Made by a program: the position numbers and the translations under genes. This document shows, in pieces, positions 16,176 to 25,028 of a stretch of 64,000 nucleotides of DNA (position 1 is its first letter; every line of letters starts with the position of its first letter). Under the pieces are notes generated by a model that worked only from the letters and a program-made list of their open reading frames with translations, ran no database searches and was not told the origin of the DNA. Origin of the DNA: Streptomyces cyaneochromogenes (GTDB lineage: Bacteria > Actinomycetota > Actinomycetes > Streptomycetales > Streptomycetaceae); NCBI RefSeq assembly GCF_003963535.1, contig NZ_CP034539.1:3224001-3288000 (forward strand), given 5' to 3'.

Positions 16176-17267
16176 ATGTCGATCTCCGGAACGGACGCGT
16201 ACGCCAAGGCACTTCACCTCCCCCCGCTCGTCGAGCGAGCCCTCGCCGCGGCCCGCGCCCACGGCTTCCCCTACTCCTGCCGCCCGGAACAGGGCCGTCT
16301 GCTGCACGCCCTGGCCGGCGGTGCCGAGACCCTGATCGGGGAGACGGGCACGGGCTGCGGGGTGGGGCTGGCCTGGCTCGCCGAGGGGGCCCGGGCGGGC
16401 GTACGGCTGGTCAGCGTGGAGCGGGATCCGCAGCGGGCCCGGGTCGCCGCCGAGGTGTTCGCCGACCGGCCCGAGGTGGAGGTGCTGTGCGGGGACTGGC
16501 GGCGGATCGAGGAGCGGGGGCCGTACGACCTGCTGGTCCTGGACGGGGGCGGCACGGCGAAGACCGAGGACGACTCCCCCGCCGATCCGGCCCGGCTCCT
16601 CGCCCCGGCCGGCCGCATCGTGATCGACGACTTCACCCCGGCCACCGACTGGCCACCGTTGCACGAGGGCGCCGTGGACCGGGCCCGGCTGCACTGGCTG
16701 CGGCACTCCGCGCTGAAGACGGTCGAGATCCCGCTCGCCGAGGACCTCGCCACGCTGGTGGGCACCAGGCGCCGGATCGCCGGGGCCGAGACCACGTGGC
16801 AGGGGTTCGAGCAGGGGCAGGTGGTGCGTGGGGTCGTCAGCCGCATCGAGAGCTTCGGGGTGTTCGTGGACCTCGACGGCACCGAGGGCTTCATCACCGC
16901 CCCCGAACTCTCCCGGCACCACTTCGACTCCTTCGACGAGGTGGTCCACGTCGGCCAGGAGATCACGGCCGAGGTCCTCGCCTTCGAGCTGTTCCGGCCC
17001 CAGGTACGCCTGTCGCTCGCGGCCCTCGCCCCGGACCCGCTGGCGGAGTTCGCGCGGACCGCGGGGGTGGGCCGGGTCGTCCGCGGCCCCGTGACCAAGG
17101 TGGTCCCGTTCGGCGTGTTCGTACGCGTCGCCGAGGGCGTCGAAGGGCTGGTACACCGCGACACCCTCACCGACCGGACCGCCCTCGACGTCGGCGACGA
17201 GTTGTCCGTCGAGGTCACCGACATCAATCTTGTACGGCGCCGGGTTGCCCTGACGCCGCTGCCCTGA
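16176..17267 (+). CDS. Methyltransferase-like domain fused to two S1 RNA-binding domains
   Basis: A 363-residue protein. Residues 15-200 resemble a small O-methyltransferase-type Rossmann fold: LIGETGTGCGVGLAWLA at 53-69, acidic VSVERD at 79-84, PYDLLVLDGGG at 116-126 and GRIVIDDFTP at 146-155. Residues 212-281 and 297-360 are two S1 domains with the usual core (GQVVRGVVSRIESFGVFVDL; GRVVRGPVTKVVPFGVFVRV). The arrangement suggests an RNA- or ribosome-directed methyltransferase, but the target is unknown. It is monocistronic, divergent from the ATP-grasp remnant and convergent with the acyltransferase gene. Confidence 0.75.
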   Translation: MSISGTDAYAKALHLPPLVERALAAARAHGFPYSCRPEQGRLLHALAGGAETLIGETGTGCGVGLAWLAEGARAGVRLVSVERDPQRARVAAEVFADRPEVEVLCGDWRRIEERGPYDLLVLDGGGTAKTEDDSPADPARLLAPAGRIVIDDFTPATDWPPLHEGAVDRARLHWLRHSALKTVEIPLAEDLATLVGTRRRIAGAETTWQGFEQGQVVRGVVSRIESFGVFVDLDGTEGFITAPELSRHHFDSFDEVVHVGQEITAEVLAFELFRPQVRLSLAALAPDPLAEFARTAGVGRVVRGPVTKVVPFGVFVRVAEGVEGLVHRDTLTDRTALDVGDELSVEVTDINLVRRRVALTPLP

Positions 17268-17296
17268 CCGGGGGCGGGGCAGCGGCGCATCAGGGC
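17261..17296. terminator. Possible bidirectional terminator hairpin
   Basis: An inverted repeat GCCCTGA/TCAGGGC has arms at 17261-17267 and 17290-17296 with a G/C-rich loop, between convergent genes ending at 17267 and 17309. There is no T-run. Confidence 0.35.
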
Positions 17297-17308
17297 TCCC
17301 GAACCGGG

Positions 17309-18622
17309 TTACCGCACCGCAGGCTCAACCTCCCGCAGCGGCTGCGACGGTGGCTCCGGCACCGGCCCCGGGTTCGGGTCCGGATAGAACTCCCGAGGCC
17401 GTCCCCGCTTGTCCCGCAACCCCGCCAGCAAGCTCCCCGGATACTCCACCGCCCAGTAGCTCACCGTCGCCACCAGGAGCCCGGCCGCGACCACGAACAG
17501 CGCCGCCAGCGGGAAGCCCGCCTGGGAGTGGGGCAGGGCGCCGGTGTCGTAGAGGAACAGCATCAGGGGCTCGTGCCAGATGTAGAGGCTGTAGCTGACG
17601 AGGCCCACGCCCGTGAGCCATCCCGAGCGCAACAGGGCGTGCCAGCGGGGGCGGGCCGTCGTGCGGACGTGGAGGGTGGCGTAGAGCAGGGCGAACCAGA
17701 GGAGGGCGGCCAGGGGGTGGTAGTAGGTGTGCCAGGTGTTCTCCGGTGCGGAGTAGTACGACAGGGCGTACAGGCCTGCCGCCGCCGTCACCGCCATCGC
17801 CGTCGCCCGGCGCGCTCCGACCCGGCCTCGCTCCCCCAGTGCCACCAGCAGCACCGCCAGCAGCATCCCCGCCGCGAAACCGCCGAGGCGGGCCTGGGGG
17901 CCGAAGTACACGGGCCAGTTGGTGTGCGGGACGCCGAGGGCGTGGTGGGCGACGGCTGTCCAGGCGACCGGGGCCAGGTAGAGCGCGGCGCAGCCCGAGG
18001 CGCACAGGGCGACGCGGGCTCGGCGGGTGCGCAGGCGGCGGCACGCGCGGATCGCCAGGGGGCCCACGGCGACCAGGGTGAGGTAGAACGCGATCTCCAG
18101 GGAGAGCGACCAGGTCGGGCCCAGGGTGTAGAAGATGCGCTCCTGGTCGAAGACGTGCGTGAACGTGAGGTGTTCCAGCAGGTCGCGCCAGTCGCCGGGG
18201 AGGGACGGGTTGCGCAGGGACCAGACGAGGAGCACGGCGAGGAAGTAGAGCGGGAGGATCCTCGTGGCGCGGCGGAAGAGGAAGTCCCTGCCGGGGCGGG
18301 TGCGGTCCTCGCCGTCGATCGCCGCTCTGGCGTAGGAGAGCGTCAGCAGGTACGCGGACATGACGAAGAACAGGTCGATGACCTCCAGGGAGATCAGTGC
18401 CCCGAGGTAGGGGTTGTCGACCGGCGGGTGGGCGCCCTGGGCGTCGTAGACGTAGTACTGCTGCCAGACGTGGAAGACGACCGTGCTGAGTGCGGCCAGG
18501 CCGCGGAAGCCCTGGAGTTCGACGCTGCGAGAGGCGCTGGACGCGCTGGACGCGCTGGACGCGCGGGACGCGCGGGCGCCGCTGGAGGGCTTCGGTGGCT
18601 GTGCTGCGGGAGGGCTCGTCAC
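17309..18622 (-). CDS. Acyltransferase family 3 membrane protein (OafA/YrhL type)
   Basis: A 437-residue polytopic membrane protein. The N-terminal motif ELQGFRGLAALSTVVFHVW carries the family R and H residues. About ten helices follow, including FFVMSAYLLTLSYARA, FLFRRATRILPLYFLAVLLVW and SYSLYIWHEPLMLF. Such proteins O-acetylate cell-surface or exported polysaccharides and lipids. The GTG start at 18622 overlaps the stop of the glycosyltransferase gene (GTGA), so the two are co-translated and probably act on the same polymer. Near the N-terminus an Ala/Ser repeat is encoded by a 9-bp tandem run (about 18533-18575). Confidence 0.85.
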   Translation of the reverse strand: MTSPPAAQPPKPSSGARASRASSASSASSASRSVELQGFRGLAALSTVVFHVWQQYYVYDAQGAHPPVDNPYLGALISLEVIDLFFVMSAYLLTLSYARAAIDGEDRTRPGRDFLFRRATRILPLYFLAVLLVWSLRNPSLPGDWRDLLEHLTFTHVFDQERIFYTLGPTWSLSLEIAFYLTLVAVGPLAIRACRRLRTRRARVALCASGCAALYLAPVAWTAVAHHALGVPHTNWPVYFGPQARLGGFAAGMLLAVLLVALGERGRVGARRATAMAVTAAAGLYALSYYSAPENTWHTYYHPLAALLWFALLYATLHVRTTARPRWHALLRSGWLTGVGLVSYSLYIWHEPLMLFLYDTGALPHSQAGFPLAALFVVAAGLLVATVSYWAVEYPGSLLAGLRDKRGRPREFYPDPNPGPVPEPPSQPLREVEPAVR

Positions 18623-21036
18623 CGGCCGCCCACCGCCTTCGCCGCAGGAGCCGCCGTAGCCGTCGAGGCCGTCGAAGCCGTCGCCGCCGCTCGTGGTGTG
18701 ACCCGCCAACGCCGGTCCCCCAGCAGCTCCTTGAGGTGCGACTGGCGGGCCACGATGTTCTTGAAGTGGGTGTAGAAGACGGTGGAGATGAGGGCGTGGC
18801 GCCAGAACCAGCCGCGCCTGCGGCGCAGTTCGGGCAGGGCCAGCCGGCCCGCGAACGCCGTCTGTACGAAGCCCGCCGACAGCGTGAACGCGAAGGCGAG
18901 CAGGCAGGCGGGGGTGGCCCAGTCGATACGGTCCGCTCCTCCGGCCCGCAGTGCCGAGTGGAGGAGGATCGGGAGGATCTGCAGGGAGAGCCAGGGCTGG
19001 ATCTCGCGCCAGCCCAACAGGACCACGAGTCCTACCTTCTGACGAGGTGTGAAGTTCTGGTGGCGCAGTGCCTGCCCGAGGTGGCGCAGGGACACCTGCA
19101 GCCAGCCCTGGGCCCAGCGGGAGCGCTGGTTCCACAGGGGTTTGAGCCGGGTGGGCGCCAGCTCCCGCGAGATCAGCGTCCGGTCGGTGGCGATGCGGGC
19201 GCCTTCCCGCAACGCGCGTAGCGTCGAGTCGATGTCCTCCGTCAGCATCGAGCCGTGCATCCGGGTACGGGCCAGCATGTCGGTGCGCCAGAAGCCGTTG
19301 GAGCCGCCGAAGATGCCGAAGCCGTACAGGCGGGTCCGGCCCGGGTGGCTGACGGCGTAGATCGCCTCGAACTCGGCGGCCACCTGCCGGGCCACCCAGG
19401 AGCTGTCGCCGTTGCGGATCACGCAGTGGCCCTGGACGACGTCGTAGCCGTGGGACAGCCAGTCCCAGGCGTGGCGGAAGGCGTCCGGCGCGGGGTGGTG
19501 GTCGGCGTCGAAGATGCCGACGAACTCGCCGCGCACCCGGGTGACGGCGGCGTTGATGTTCTGCGCCTTGGAGGTGCTGCCGGGCACGGGGAGCAGCACC
19601 AACCGCCGGTCGCGGCGGGCGATTTCGCGCAGGGTGTCCTCGACCGGCAGGGCATGGGGCGTGTTGTAGGCGAGGACGATCTCCAGGTCGCTCGGGTAGT
19701 CCAGGCGCAGGAAGGACTCCACCGTGTCGACGATCGTCGCGGCCTCGTTCGGCAGGTACGCCGCGATCACCGCGCTCGCGGGCGGATACGGCTGCGCGGG
19801 CTCCGTGGGCCGGGTGGGCGCGTCGAGCGAGAAGAGGCTTTCGAGGAGGATCAGCGAGGCGGACAGGACCAGTCCGGCCACGACGACCCAGTAGACCCCG
19901 GAGGCGATGTCCCAGCCCAGCGCCGCGTACGTCTGCTCGTACAGCGCGAACGGCACGCCCACGCCGATCAGCAGCGCGAGCAGCGGGGAGAGGGCGAGCA
20001 GGAGGGGGCGTACGACCTTCCTGGCGCTGCGGCGCGGCGCGGCGGCCGCCCGCATCCACGGCTCGTAGCGGACGGGGCGCAGGTCGCGGTGGCGCAGGGC
20101 CTCGGCGACGGCGTCGGCCGCCCTGTCGACCGCACGGCCGTCGGCTCCCGCGAGGGGGAGCCAGCCGACGGCCGGGGTCAGCCGTACGTTCTCGTCGGCG
20201 ACGACGAACCGGGTGCCGGCCACGGTGGTGGCGAAGTCCTCCAGCGCCCGTCGGGCCGTCTCCTCGTCGACGCCGGGCATGAGGACGAGCAGCCGTCCTT
20301 CCTCGTCCCAGCCGAGCCGGTCGTTGCCGTCGCCGAGCCGCTCGGCGACACCGGCGAGGCGCTCGGCGACCTCGCGGCGCACCCGCGCCCCGAACCGTTC
20401 CTCCAGCGTGTCCGCCTCGGCCACGGCGACCACCGCGAGAACGCCGTCGCGGCGTCCGGGGCGGCGCAGTTCGCGGTCGAGTTCGTCGTGGAAGTGGGGT
20501 GCGGAGTACAGGCCGGTGCGCGGGTCCAGTGCCAGCCGGTCGACGGGGACCGGGACCCGGTGCAGCTTGGCGGCGATCCGGGCCGACAGTTCGACGGGGT
20601 CGGCGGCCTCGGGCAGGCAGTCGTCGGCGCCGCTGCGCAACAGACGGGCGACACCGGCGGGTTCACGGTCGGCGGTGACCATGACGAGGGGCAGGACCTG
20701 GCTCTGGGGTGCGGTGCGTATCTCCCGTACGACCGCCACGGCCTGGTCGACACCGCCGTGGCCCTCGAGGGCGACGATCGCGTCGGGCGGGGTCCGCTGG
20801 ACGCTGCGGCCGATGTCGCCGGGGACGGCGTGGGTGACCGCGTAGCCGGTGGATTCGAGGGTGCGGGTGAGCTTTTCGCGTCGGGGGCCGGGGGTGCCGA
20901 CCGCGAGGACATGGCCTTGGGCCGGCCCGTCGGTGGCCGGCCCCTCGGTCGCCGGCTCGTGGGTCGGCGGCCCGTCGGTCGGCGGGCAGGCCTGAGTGTT
21001 CCGGGGCGCGGGTGCGCGCCTCAGTTCGGTGTGCAT
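18619..21036 (-). CDS. Processive glycosyltransferase (GT2) with degenerate receiver and GGDEF domains
   Basis: An 805-residue chimera. Residues 41-160 resemble a response-regulator receiver, but the phosphoacceptor strand reads IVALEGHGG, without the Asp. Residues 165-325 resemble a GGDEF domain in which the signature is LGWDEE (241-246), so cyclase activity is unlikely. Helices at about 343-365 and 380-402 precede a GT2 catalytic domain with FDADHHP (DxD at 510-512), TED at 599-601 and QRSRW at 637-641, then more helices. These are the marks of cellulose/hyaluronan-type polymerases. The downstream acyltransferase is co-translated. I infer an exopolysaccharide synthase with a built-in vestigial regulatory head. 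Confidence 0.8.
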   Translation of the reverse strand: MHTELRRAPAPRNTQACPPTDGPPTHEPATEGPATDGPAQGHVLAVGTPGPRREKLTRTLESTGYAVTHAVPGDIGRSVQRTPPDAIVALEGHGGVDQAVAVVREIRTAPQSQVLPLVMVTADREPAGVARLLRSGADDCLPEAADPVELSARIAAKLHRVPVPVDRLALDPRTGLYSAPHFHDELDRELRRPGRRDGVLAVVAVAEADTLEERFGARVRREVAERLAGVAERLGDGNDRLGWDEEGRLLVLMPGVDEETARRALEDFATTVAGTRFVVADENVRLTPAVGWLPLAGADGRAVDRAADAVAEALRHRDLRPVRYEPWMRAAAAPRRSARKVVRPLLLALSPLLALLIGVGVPFALYEQTYAALGWDIASGVYWVVVAGLVLSASLILLESLFSLDAPTRPTEPAQPYPPASAVIAAYLPNEAATIVDTVESFLRLDYPSDLEIVLAYNTPHALPVEDTLREIARRDRRLVLLPVPGSTSKAQNINAAVTRVRGEFVGIFDADHHPAPDAFRHAWDWLSHGYDVVQGHCVIRNGDSSWVARQVAAEFEAIYAVSHPGRTRLYGFGIFGGSNGFWRTDMLARTRMHGSMLTEDIDSTLRALREGARIATDRTLISRELAPTRLKPLWNQRSRWAQGWLQVSLRHLGQALRHQNFTPRQKVGLVVLLGWREIQPWLSLQILPILLHSALRAGGADRIDWATPACLLAFAFTLSAGFVQTAFAGRLALPELRRRRGWFWRHALISTVFYTHFKNIVARQSHLKELLGDRRWRVTPRAAATASTASTATAAPAAKAVGGR

Positions 21037-21224
21037 GTATGTGGGTCCAATCCTGTTCGGATGTGGGGGGAGGACCTGTTGTGTCGCTACCTAGCCTCGC
21101 CAGGCGCCGTGTCGCCACACCTGCGGCGGTGTAAAAGCCTGATTGCCTTTACGTGCCCGCGCCAAGGAGATGAGGGGAATCGCGTGACCGAGTGTGAGAG
21201 CACCGGGCAGTGTGGAACCGACGC

Positions 21225-21932
21225 CTAGCGTTCCCCGTCAGGCTCCCAGTCGAGCAACCGCACCTTCGCGACCGTACGGACATGGCGGCGCATCGCGGCG
21301 GCCGCCCGACCGGGCCGGCCGGCCTCGATCGCGTCGAGGATGGCCTGGTGCTGAGCCAGGGAGCGGGCGGGGCGGTGGGGCTGGCGGAGGGATTCCGTGC
21401 GGCTCTCGGCGATCTGGTCGGCGATCGAGCGCATGAACTCGGCGAGGATGCTGCTGTGCGCGGCCGCGGTGACCGCCGCGTGGAAGAGCCGGTCGCCCTC
21501 CACGCCGTGGCGGTTGTCCTCGATCTCCCGCGCCATGTGCGCGAGCGCCGACCGCATCGCGGCGAGGTCCTCCTCCGTGCGGCGCTCGGCGGCCAGTTCG
21601 GCGAGCTTGGTCTCCAGGGCCTCGCGCGCCTCCAGCACGTCGGGGAGGCGTCGGCGGCGCTCGACCATCCGCTCCACCGGCTCCACGTCGAGGCTGTCCC
21701 GGACGAGATACGTGCCGCCCCCGTGCCGTACCTCCACCAGGCCCTGCACCTCCAGGACCACGATCGCCTGCTTCACGGAGGCCCTGCTGACGCCCAGCCG
21801 CTGGGCCAGGTCGCGCTCGGTCGGGAGCCGGTCCCCGGCGCCGAGGCCGCCCTCGGCGACGTAGGCGCGCAGCCGGTCGAGCACCTGCTCGTACAGGCGC
21901 TGCTTGGACATGGGGCGCAGGGCGTCGGTCAC
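21225..21932 (-). CDS. FadR-subfamily GntR transcriptional regulator of the malonate locus
   Basis: A 235-residue repressor-type regulator. A winged HTH spans residues 8-75 (YEQVLDRLRAYVAEGGLGAGDRLPTERDLAQRLGVSRASVKQ region), followed by a helical FCD effector domain with histidines in DRLFHAAV and AQHQAI that commonly bind metal and a carboxylate ligand. The GTG at 21932 has a strong GAGGGGGAG ribosome site. An ATG seven codons on is an alternative. It is divergent from the malonate carrier gene, and two TGGCTCAGCCA palindromes lie between them, so it probably controls that operon in response to malonate or a related acid. Confidence 0.8.
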   Translation of the reverse strand: MTDALRPMSKQRLYEQVLDRLRAYVAEGGLGAGDRLPTERDLAQRLGVSRASVKQAIVVLEVQGLVEVRHGGGTYLVRDSLDVEPVERMVERRRRLPDVLEAREALETKLAELAAERRTEEDLAAMRSALAHMAREIEDNRHGVEGDRLFHAAVTAAAHSSILAEFMRSIADQIAESRTESLRQPHRPARSLAQHQAILDAIEAGRPGRAAAAMRRHVRTVAKVRLLDWEPDGER

Positions 21933-21990
21933 GGGCTCCCCCTCTCGCCGGGAGCGTAACACCGGGGTGCCGGGTGGCCGAGTGGCCGAG

Positions 21991-22078
21991 TGGCTCAGCC
22001 AATTCGCGCGCGACCCCTTGACGTGGCCTCCCGGCGCGCCCACGCTGTCCAGCCAGCAGGGCCGAATTGGCTCAGCCA
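21991..22078. promoter_or_regulatory. Paired GntR-type operators in front of the malonate operon
   Basis: The palindrome TGGCTCAGCCA occurs at 21991-22001 and again at 22068-22078, 77 bp apart. The two copies sit in a larger inverted repeat of about 24-bp arms (21975-22005 and 22063-22087) matching at 22 of 24 positions, each adjoining an AATT. The form resembles the TGGTnnnACCA operators of FadR-type GntR proteins. A possible -35 TTGACG at 22018-22023 lies between the copies. Confidence 0.6.
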
Positions 22079-22146
22079 CTTGGCCACCGCAGTCGTCCTC
22101 GCAGTCGTCCTCACAACCGCTCCGGGACCCAGAGACGGGAGCCCGT

Positions 22147-23532
22147 ATGTCCCCCGAACTCATCTCGATCCTCGTCCTCGTCGTGGTGTTCGTCATCGCC
22201 ACGACCCGCTCGGTCAACATGGGCGCGCTCGCCTTCGCCGCCGCCTTCGGGGTCGGCACGCTCGTCGCCGACCTCGACGCGGACGGCATCTTCGCCGGCT
22301 TCCCCGGCGACCTGTTCGTCGTCCTCGTCGGCGTCACGTACCTCTTCGCGATCGCCCGCGCCAACGGCACCACCGACTGGCTGGTGCACGCCGCGATCCG
22401 GCTCGTGCGGGGCCGGGTGGCGCTCATCCCCTGGGTGATGTTCGCCCTCACCGGCGCGCTCACCGCGATCGGCGCGGTGAGTCCGGCCGCCGTGGCGATC
22501 GTCGCGCCCGTCGCGCTGAGCTTCGCCGCCCGCTACGGGATCAGTCCGCTGCTGATGGGCGCGATGGTGGTGCACGGCGCGCAGGGCGGCGGCTTCTCAC
22601 CGATCAGCATCTACGGCTCGATCGTCAACGGCATCGTCGAGCGGGAGAAGCTGCCGGGGAACGAGATCACGCTGTTCCTGGCGTCCCTGATCGTCAATGT
22701 CGTCATCGCGGGGGTCGTGTTCGTCCTGTTCGGGGGGCTGAAGCTGTGGGCGCAGGGGGCGGTGGGGACTGACGCGAGGCGCGACGCCGGGGGCACCGGC
22801 ACGAAGGGCGAGTCCCTCCCCGCCGGGGGCACCGGCACGAACGGCGAGCCCCTCCCCTCGGGCGGGAGCGCCCGCGAGGCCGGCACCACCGTCACCCGCC
22901 CCTCCCCCACCGCGACCCCGCTCGCCACCGCCCAGCTCACCCCCGCCCGTACCGCCACGCTCCTCTCCCTGGTCGCCCTCGTCCTCGCCGTCCTCGTCCT
23001 CGACCTGGACGCCGGTCTGACCGCGATCACCCTGGCCGTGGTCCTGAGCACCGTCTGGCCGGCGGACAGCCGCAAGGCGGTCGGCGAGATCGCCTGGCCG
23101 ACGGTCCTGCTGATCTGCGGTGTGCTGACGTACGTCGGCGTCCTGGACGAGATGGGCACGATCACCTGGGCCGGTGAGGGCGTCGGCGGCATCGGCGTAC
23201 CGCTGCTGGCGGCGGTACTGCTCTGCTACATCGGCGCGATCGTCTCGGCGTTCGCCTCGTCCGTCGGCATCATGGGCGCGCTCATCCCGCTCGCCGTGCC
23301 GTTCCTGGCGCAGGGAGAGATCGGGGCGGTCGGGATGGTGGCGGCGCTCGCGGTGTCGGCGACCGTCGTGGACGTGAGCCCCTTCTCGACGAACGGCGCG
23401 CTGGTGCTGGCCGCGGCACCGGATGTGGACCGCGAGCGTTTCTTCAGGCAGTTGATGGTGTACGGAGGGATCGTGGTGGCGGTGGTGCCCGCGGTGGTGT
23501 GGCTGGTGATGGTCGTGCCGGGCTGGGGGTAG
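22147..23532 (+). CDS. matC: Dicarboxylate (malonate) carrier, MatC type
   Basis: A 461-residue membrane protein with about eleven to twelve helices. The N-terminal half matches the MatC/SLC13-related carriers (SVNMGALAFAAAFGVG, VHGAQGGGFSPISIYGSIVN, and in the C-half SAFASSVGIMGALIPLAVPF with VDVSPFSTNGALVL). The central cytoplasmic loop contains a duplicated segment GGTGTKGESLPA/GGTGTNGEPLPS encoded by a 45-bp near-direct repeat (about 22785-22865). Co-location with a malonyl-CoA synthetase supports malonate as substrate, though the specificity is inferred. It stands 214 bp from the divergent GntR gene, behind the operator pair. Confidence 0.75.
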   Translation: MSPELISILVLVVVFVIATTRSVNMGALAFAAAFGVGTLVADLDADGIFAGFPGDLFVVLVGVTYLFAIARANGTTDWLVHAAIRLVRGRVALIPWVMFALTGALTAIGAVSPAAVAIVAPVALSFAARYGISPLLMGAMVVHGAQGGGFSPISIYGSIVNGIVEREKLPGNEITLFLASLIVNVVIAGVVFVLFGGLKLWAQGAVGTDARRDAGGTGTKGESLPAGGTGTNGEPLPSGGSAREAGTTVTRPSPTATPLATAQLTPARTATLLSLVALVLAVLVLDLDAGLTAITLAVVLSTVWPADSRKAVGEIAWPTVLLICGVLTYVGVLDEMGTITWAGEGVGGIGVPLLAAVLLCYIGAIVSAFASSVGIMGALIPLAVPFLAQGEIGAVGMVAALAVSATVVDVSPFSTNGALVLAAAPDVDRERFFRQLMVYGGIVVAVVPAVVWLVMVVPGWG

Positions 23533-23582
23533 ACCGGCAGACGTACGACGACCTCGGTGACAACAGTTAAGGAGTACGACGC

Positions 23583-25028
23583 GTGTCCTCTCTCTTCCCG
23601 GCCCTGACGGGTGCTCCGGCCGACCGGCCCGCCCTGCGGTTCGGCGACCGTTCCCTGACGTACGGCGAACTCGGCGCCGCCTGCGGCGCCCTCGCGGCGC
23701 GGATCGGCGGGGCGGGCAGAGTGGCCGTCTGGGCGACCCCGGAGCTGGAGACCGCCGTGGCGGTGGTGGCGGCGCTGCAGGCCGGTGTCGCCGCCGTACC
23801 GCTCAACCCGAAGTCCGGGGAGAAGGAGCTCGGGCACATCATGTCCGACAGCGCGCCGTCGGCGGTGCTGGCCGCCCCCGGGGACGAACTACCGGCCCCG
23901 CTGGGCGACTTGGAGCGCATCGACGTCGACGTACGGGCCGCCGGCCCGCACCCCGACCCGCAGGTGTCCGACGAGGACCCCGCCCTCGTCGTCTACACCT
24001 CCGGCACCACCGGCCCGCCCAAGGGCGCCGTCATCCCGCGCCGGGCGATCACGACCACCCTGGACGCCCTCGCGGACGCCTGGCAGTGGACCGCCGACGA
24101 CACCCTGGTCCACGGCCTGCCCCTGTTCCACGTCCACGGCCTGGTCCTCGGCATCCTCGGCCCGCTGCGCCGCGGCGGATCCGTACGGCACCTGGGCAGG
24201 TTCGGCACGCGGGGCGTCGCGCGCGAGCTGAACGACGGCGCGACCATGGTGTTCGGCGTGCCGACGATGTACCACCGCATCGCCGAGGCCCTCCCCGAGG
24301 AGCCGGAGCTGGCGAAGGCGCTGGGCAGGGCCCGCCTCCTCGTCTCGGGTTCGGCCGCGCTCCCCGTGCACGACCACGAGCGGATCACGGCCGCGACCGG
24401 GCAGCGGGTCGTCGAGCGGTACGGCATGACGGAGACGCTGATGAACACGAGCGTCCGCGCGGACGGCGAGGCCAGGGCCGGGACGGTCGGCGTGCCGCTG
24501 CCGGGCGTGGAGCTGCGGCTCGTGGAGGAGGACGGGACGCCGATCACGTCGTACGACGGCGAGACGGTGGGCGAGATCCAGGTGCGCGGCGCGAACCTGT
24601 TCACGGAGTACCTCAACCGCCCCGACGCGACGGCCGCCGCCTTCACGCCGGACGGCTGGTTCCGCACCGGCGACATGGCGGTGCGCGATCCCGACGGGTA
24701 CGTCCGCATCGTCGGCCGCAAGGCCACCGACCTGATCAAGAGCGGGGGTTACAAGATCGGGGCGGGCGAGATCGAGAACGCGCTCCTCGAACACCCCGGG
24801 GTGCGGGAGGCGGCGGTCACCGGGGAGCCGGACGCGGACCTGGGCGAGCGGATCGTGGCGTGGGTGGTCCCGGAGGACCCCCAATCCCCGCCTGCGACAG
24901 AGGAGTTGGCGGACCACGTGGCCCGCCGGCTGGCCCCCCACAAGCGCCCCCGCGTCGTCCACCACCTCTCCGCCCTCCCCCGCAACGACATGGGGAAGAT
25001 CATGAAGCGGGCGCTGCGCCATGACTGA
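23583..25028 (+). CDS. matB: Malonyl-CoA synthetase (acyl-CoA ligase)
   Basis: A 481-residue ANL-superfamily ligase. The AMP-binding P-loop YTSGTTGPPKGA is at residues 138-149, ERYGMTETLMNTS follows in the middle, GWFRTGDMA precedes the hinge, and the C-terminal catalytic Lys is in NDMGKIMKRALR (K472). Length and motifs fit MatB, which activates malonate and methylmalonate to CoA esters for fatty acid and polyketide synthesis. The GTG start at 23583 has AAGGAG 10 bp upstream. It lies 50 bp after the carrier gene, and its 3' end overlaps the carboxyltransferase gene by 8 bp. Confidence 0.88.
   Translation: MSSLFPALTGAPADRPALRFGDRSLTYGELGAACGALAARIGGAGRVAVWATPELETAVAVVAALQAGVAAVPLNPKSGEKELGHIMSDSAPSAVLAAPGDELPAPLGDLERIDVDVRAAGPHPDPQVSDEDPALVVYTSGTTGPPKGAVIPRRAITTTLDALADAWQWTADDTLVHGLPLFHVHGLVLGILGPLRRGGSVRHLGRFGTRGVARELNDGATMVFGVPTMYHRIAEALPEEPELAKALGRARLLVSGSAALPVHDHERITAATGQRVVERYGMTETLMNTSVRADGEARAGTVGVPLPGVELRLVEEDGTPITSYDGETVGEIQVRGANLFTEYLNRPDATAAAFTPDGWFRTGDMAVRDPDGYVRIVGRKATDLIKSGGYKIGAGEIENALLEHPGVREAAVTGEPDADLGERIVAWVVPEDPQSPPATEELADHVARRLAPHKRPRVVHHLSALPRNDMGKIMKRALRHD

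Noticed and set aside
20240..20540. Active diguanylate cyclase in the glycosyltransferase fusion
   Set aside because: The GGDEF position reads LGWDEE and the receiver lacks its Asp, so activity is not supported.
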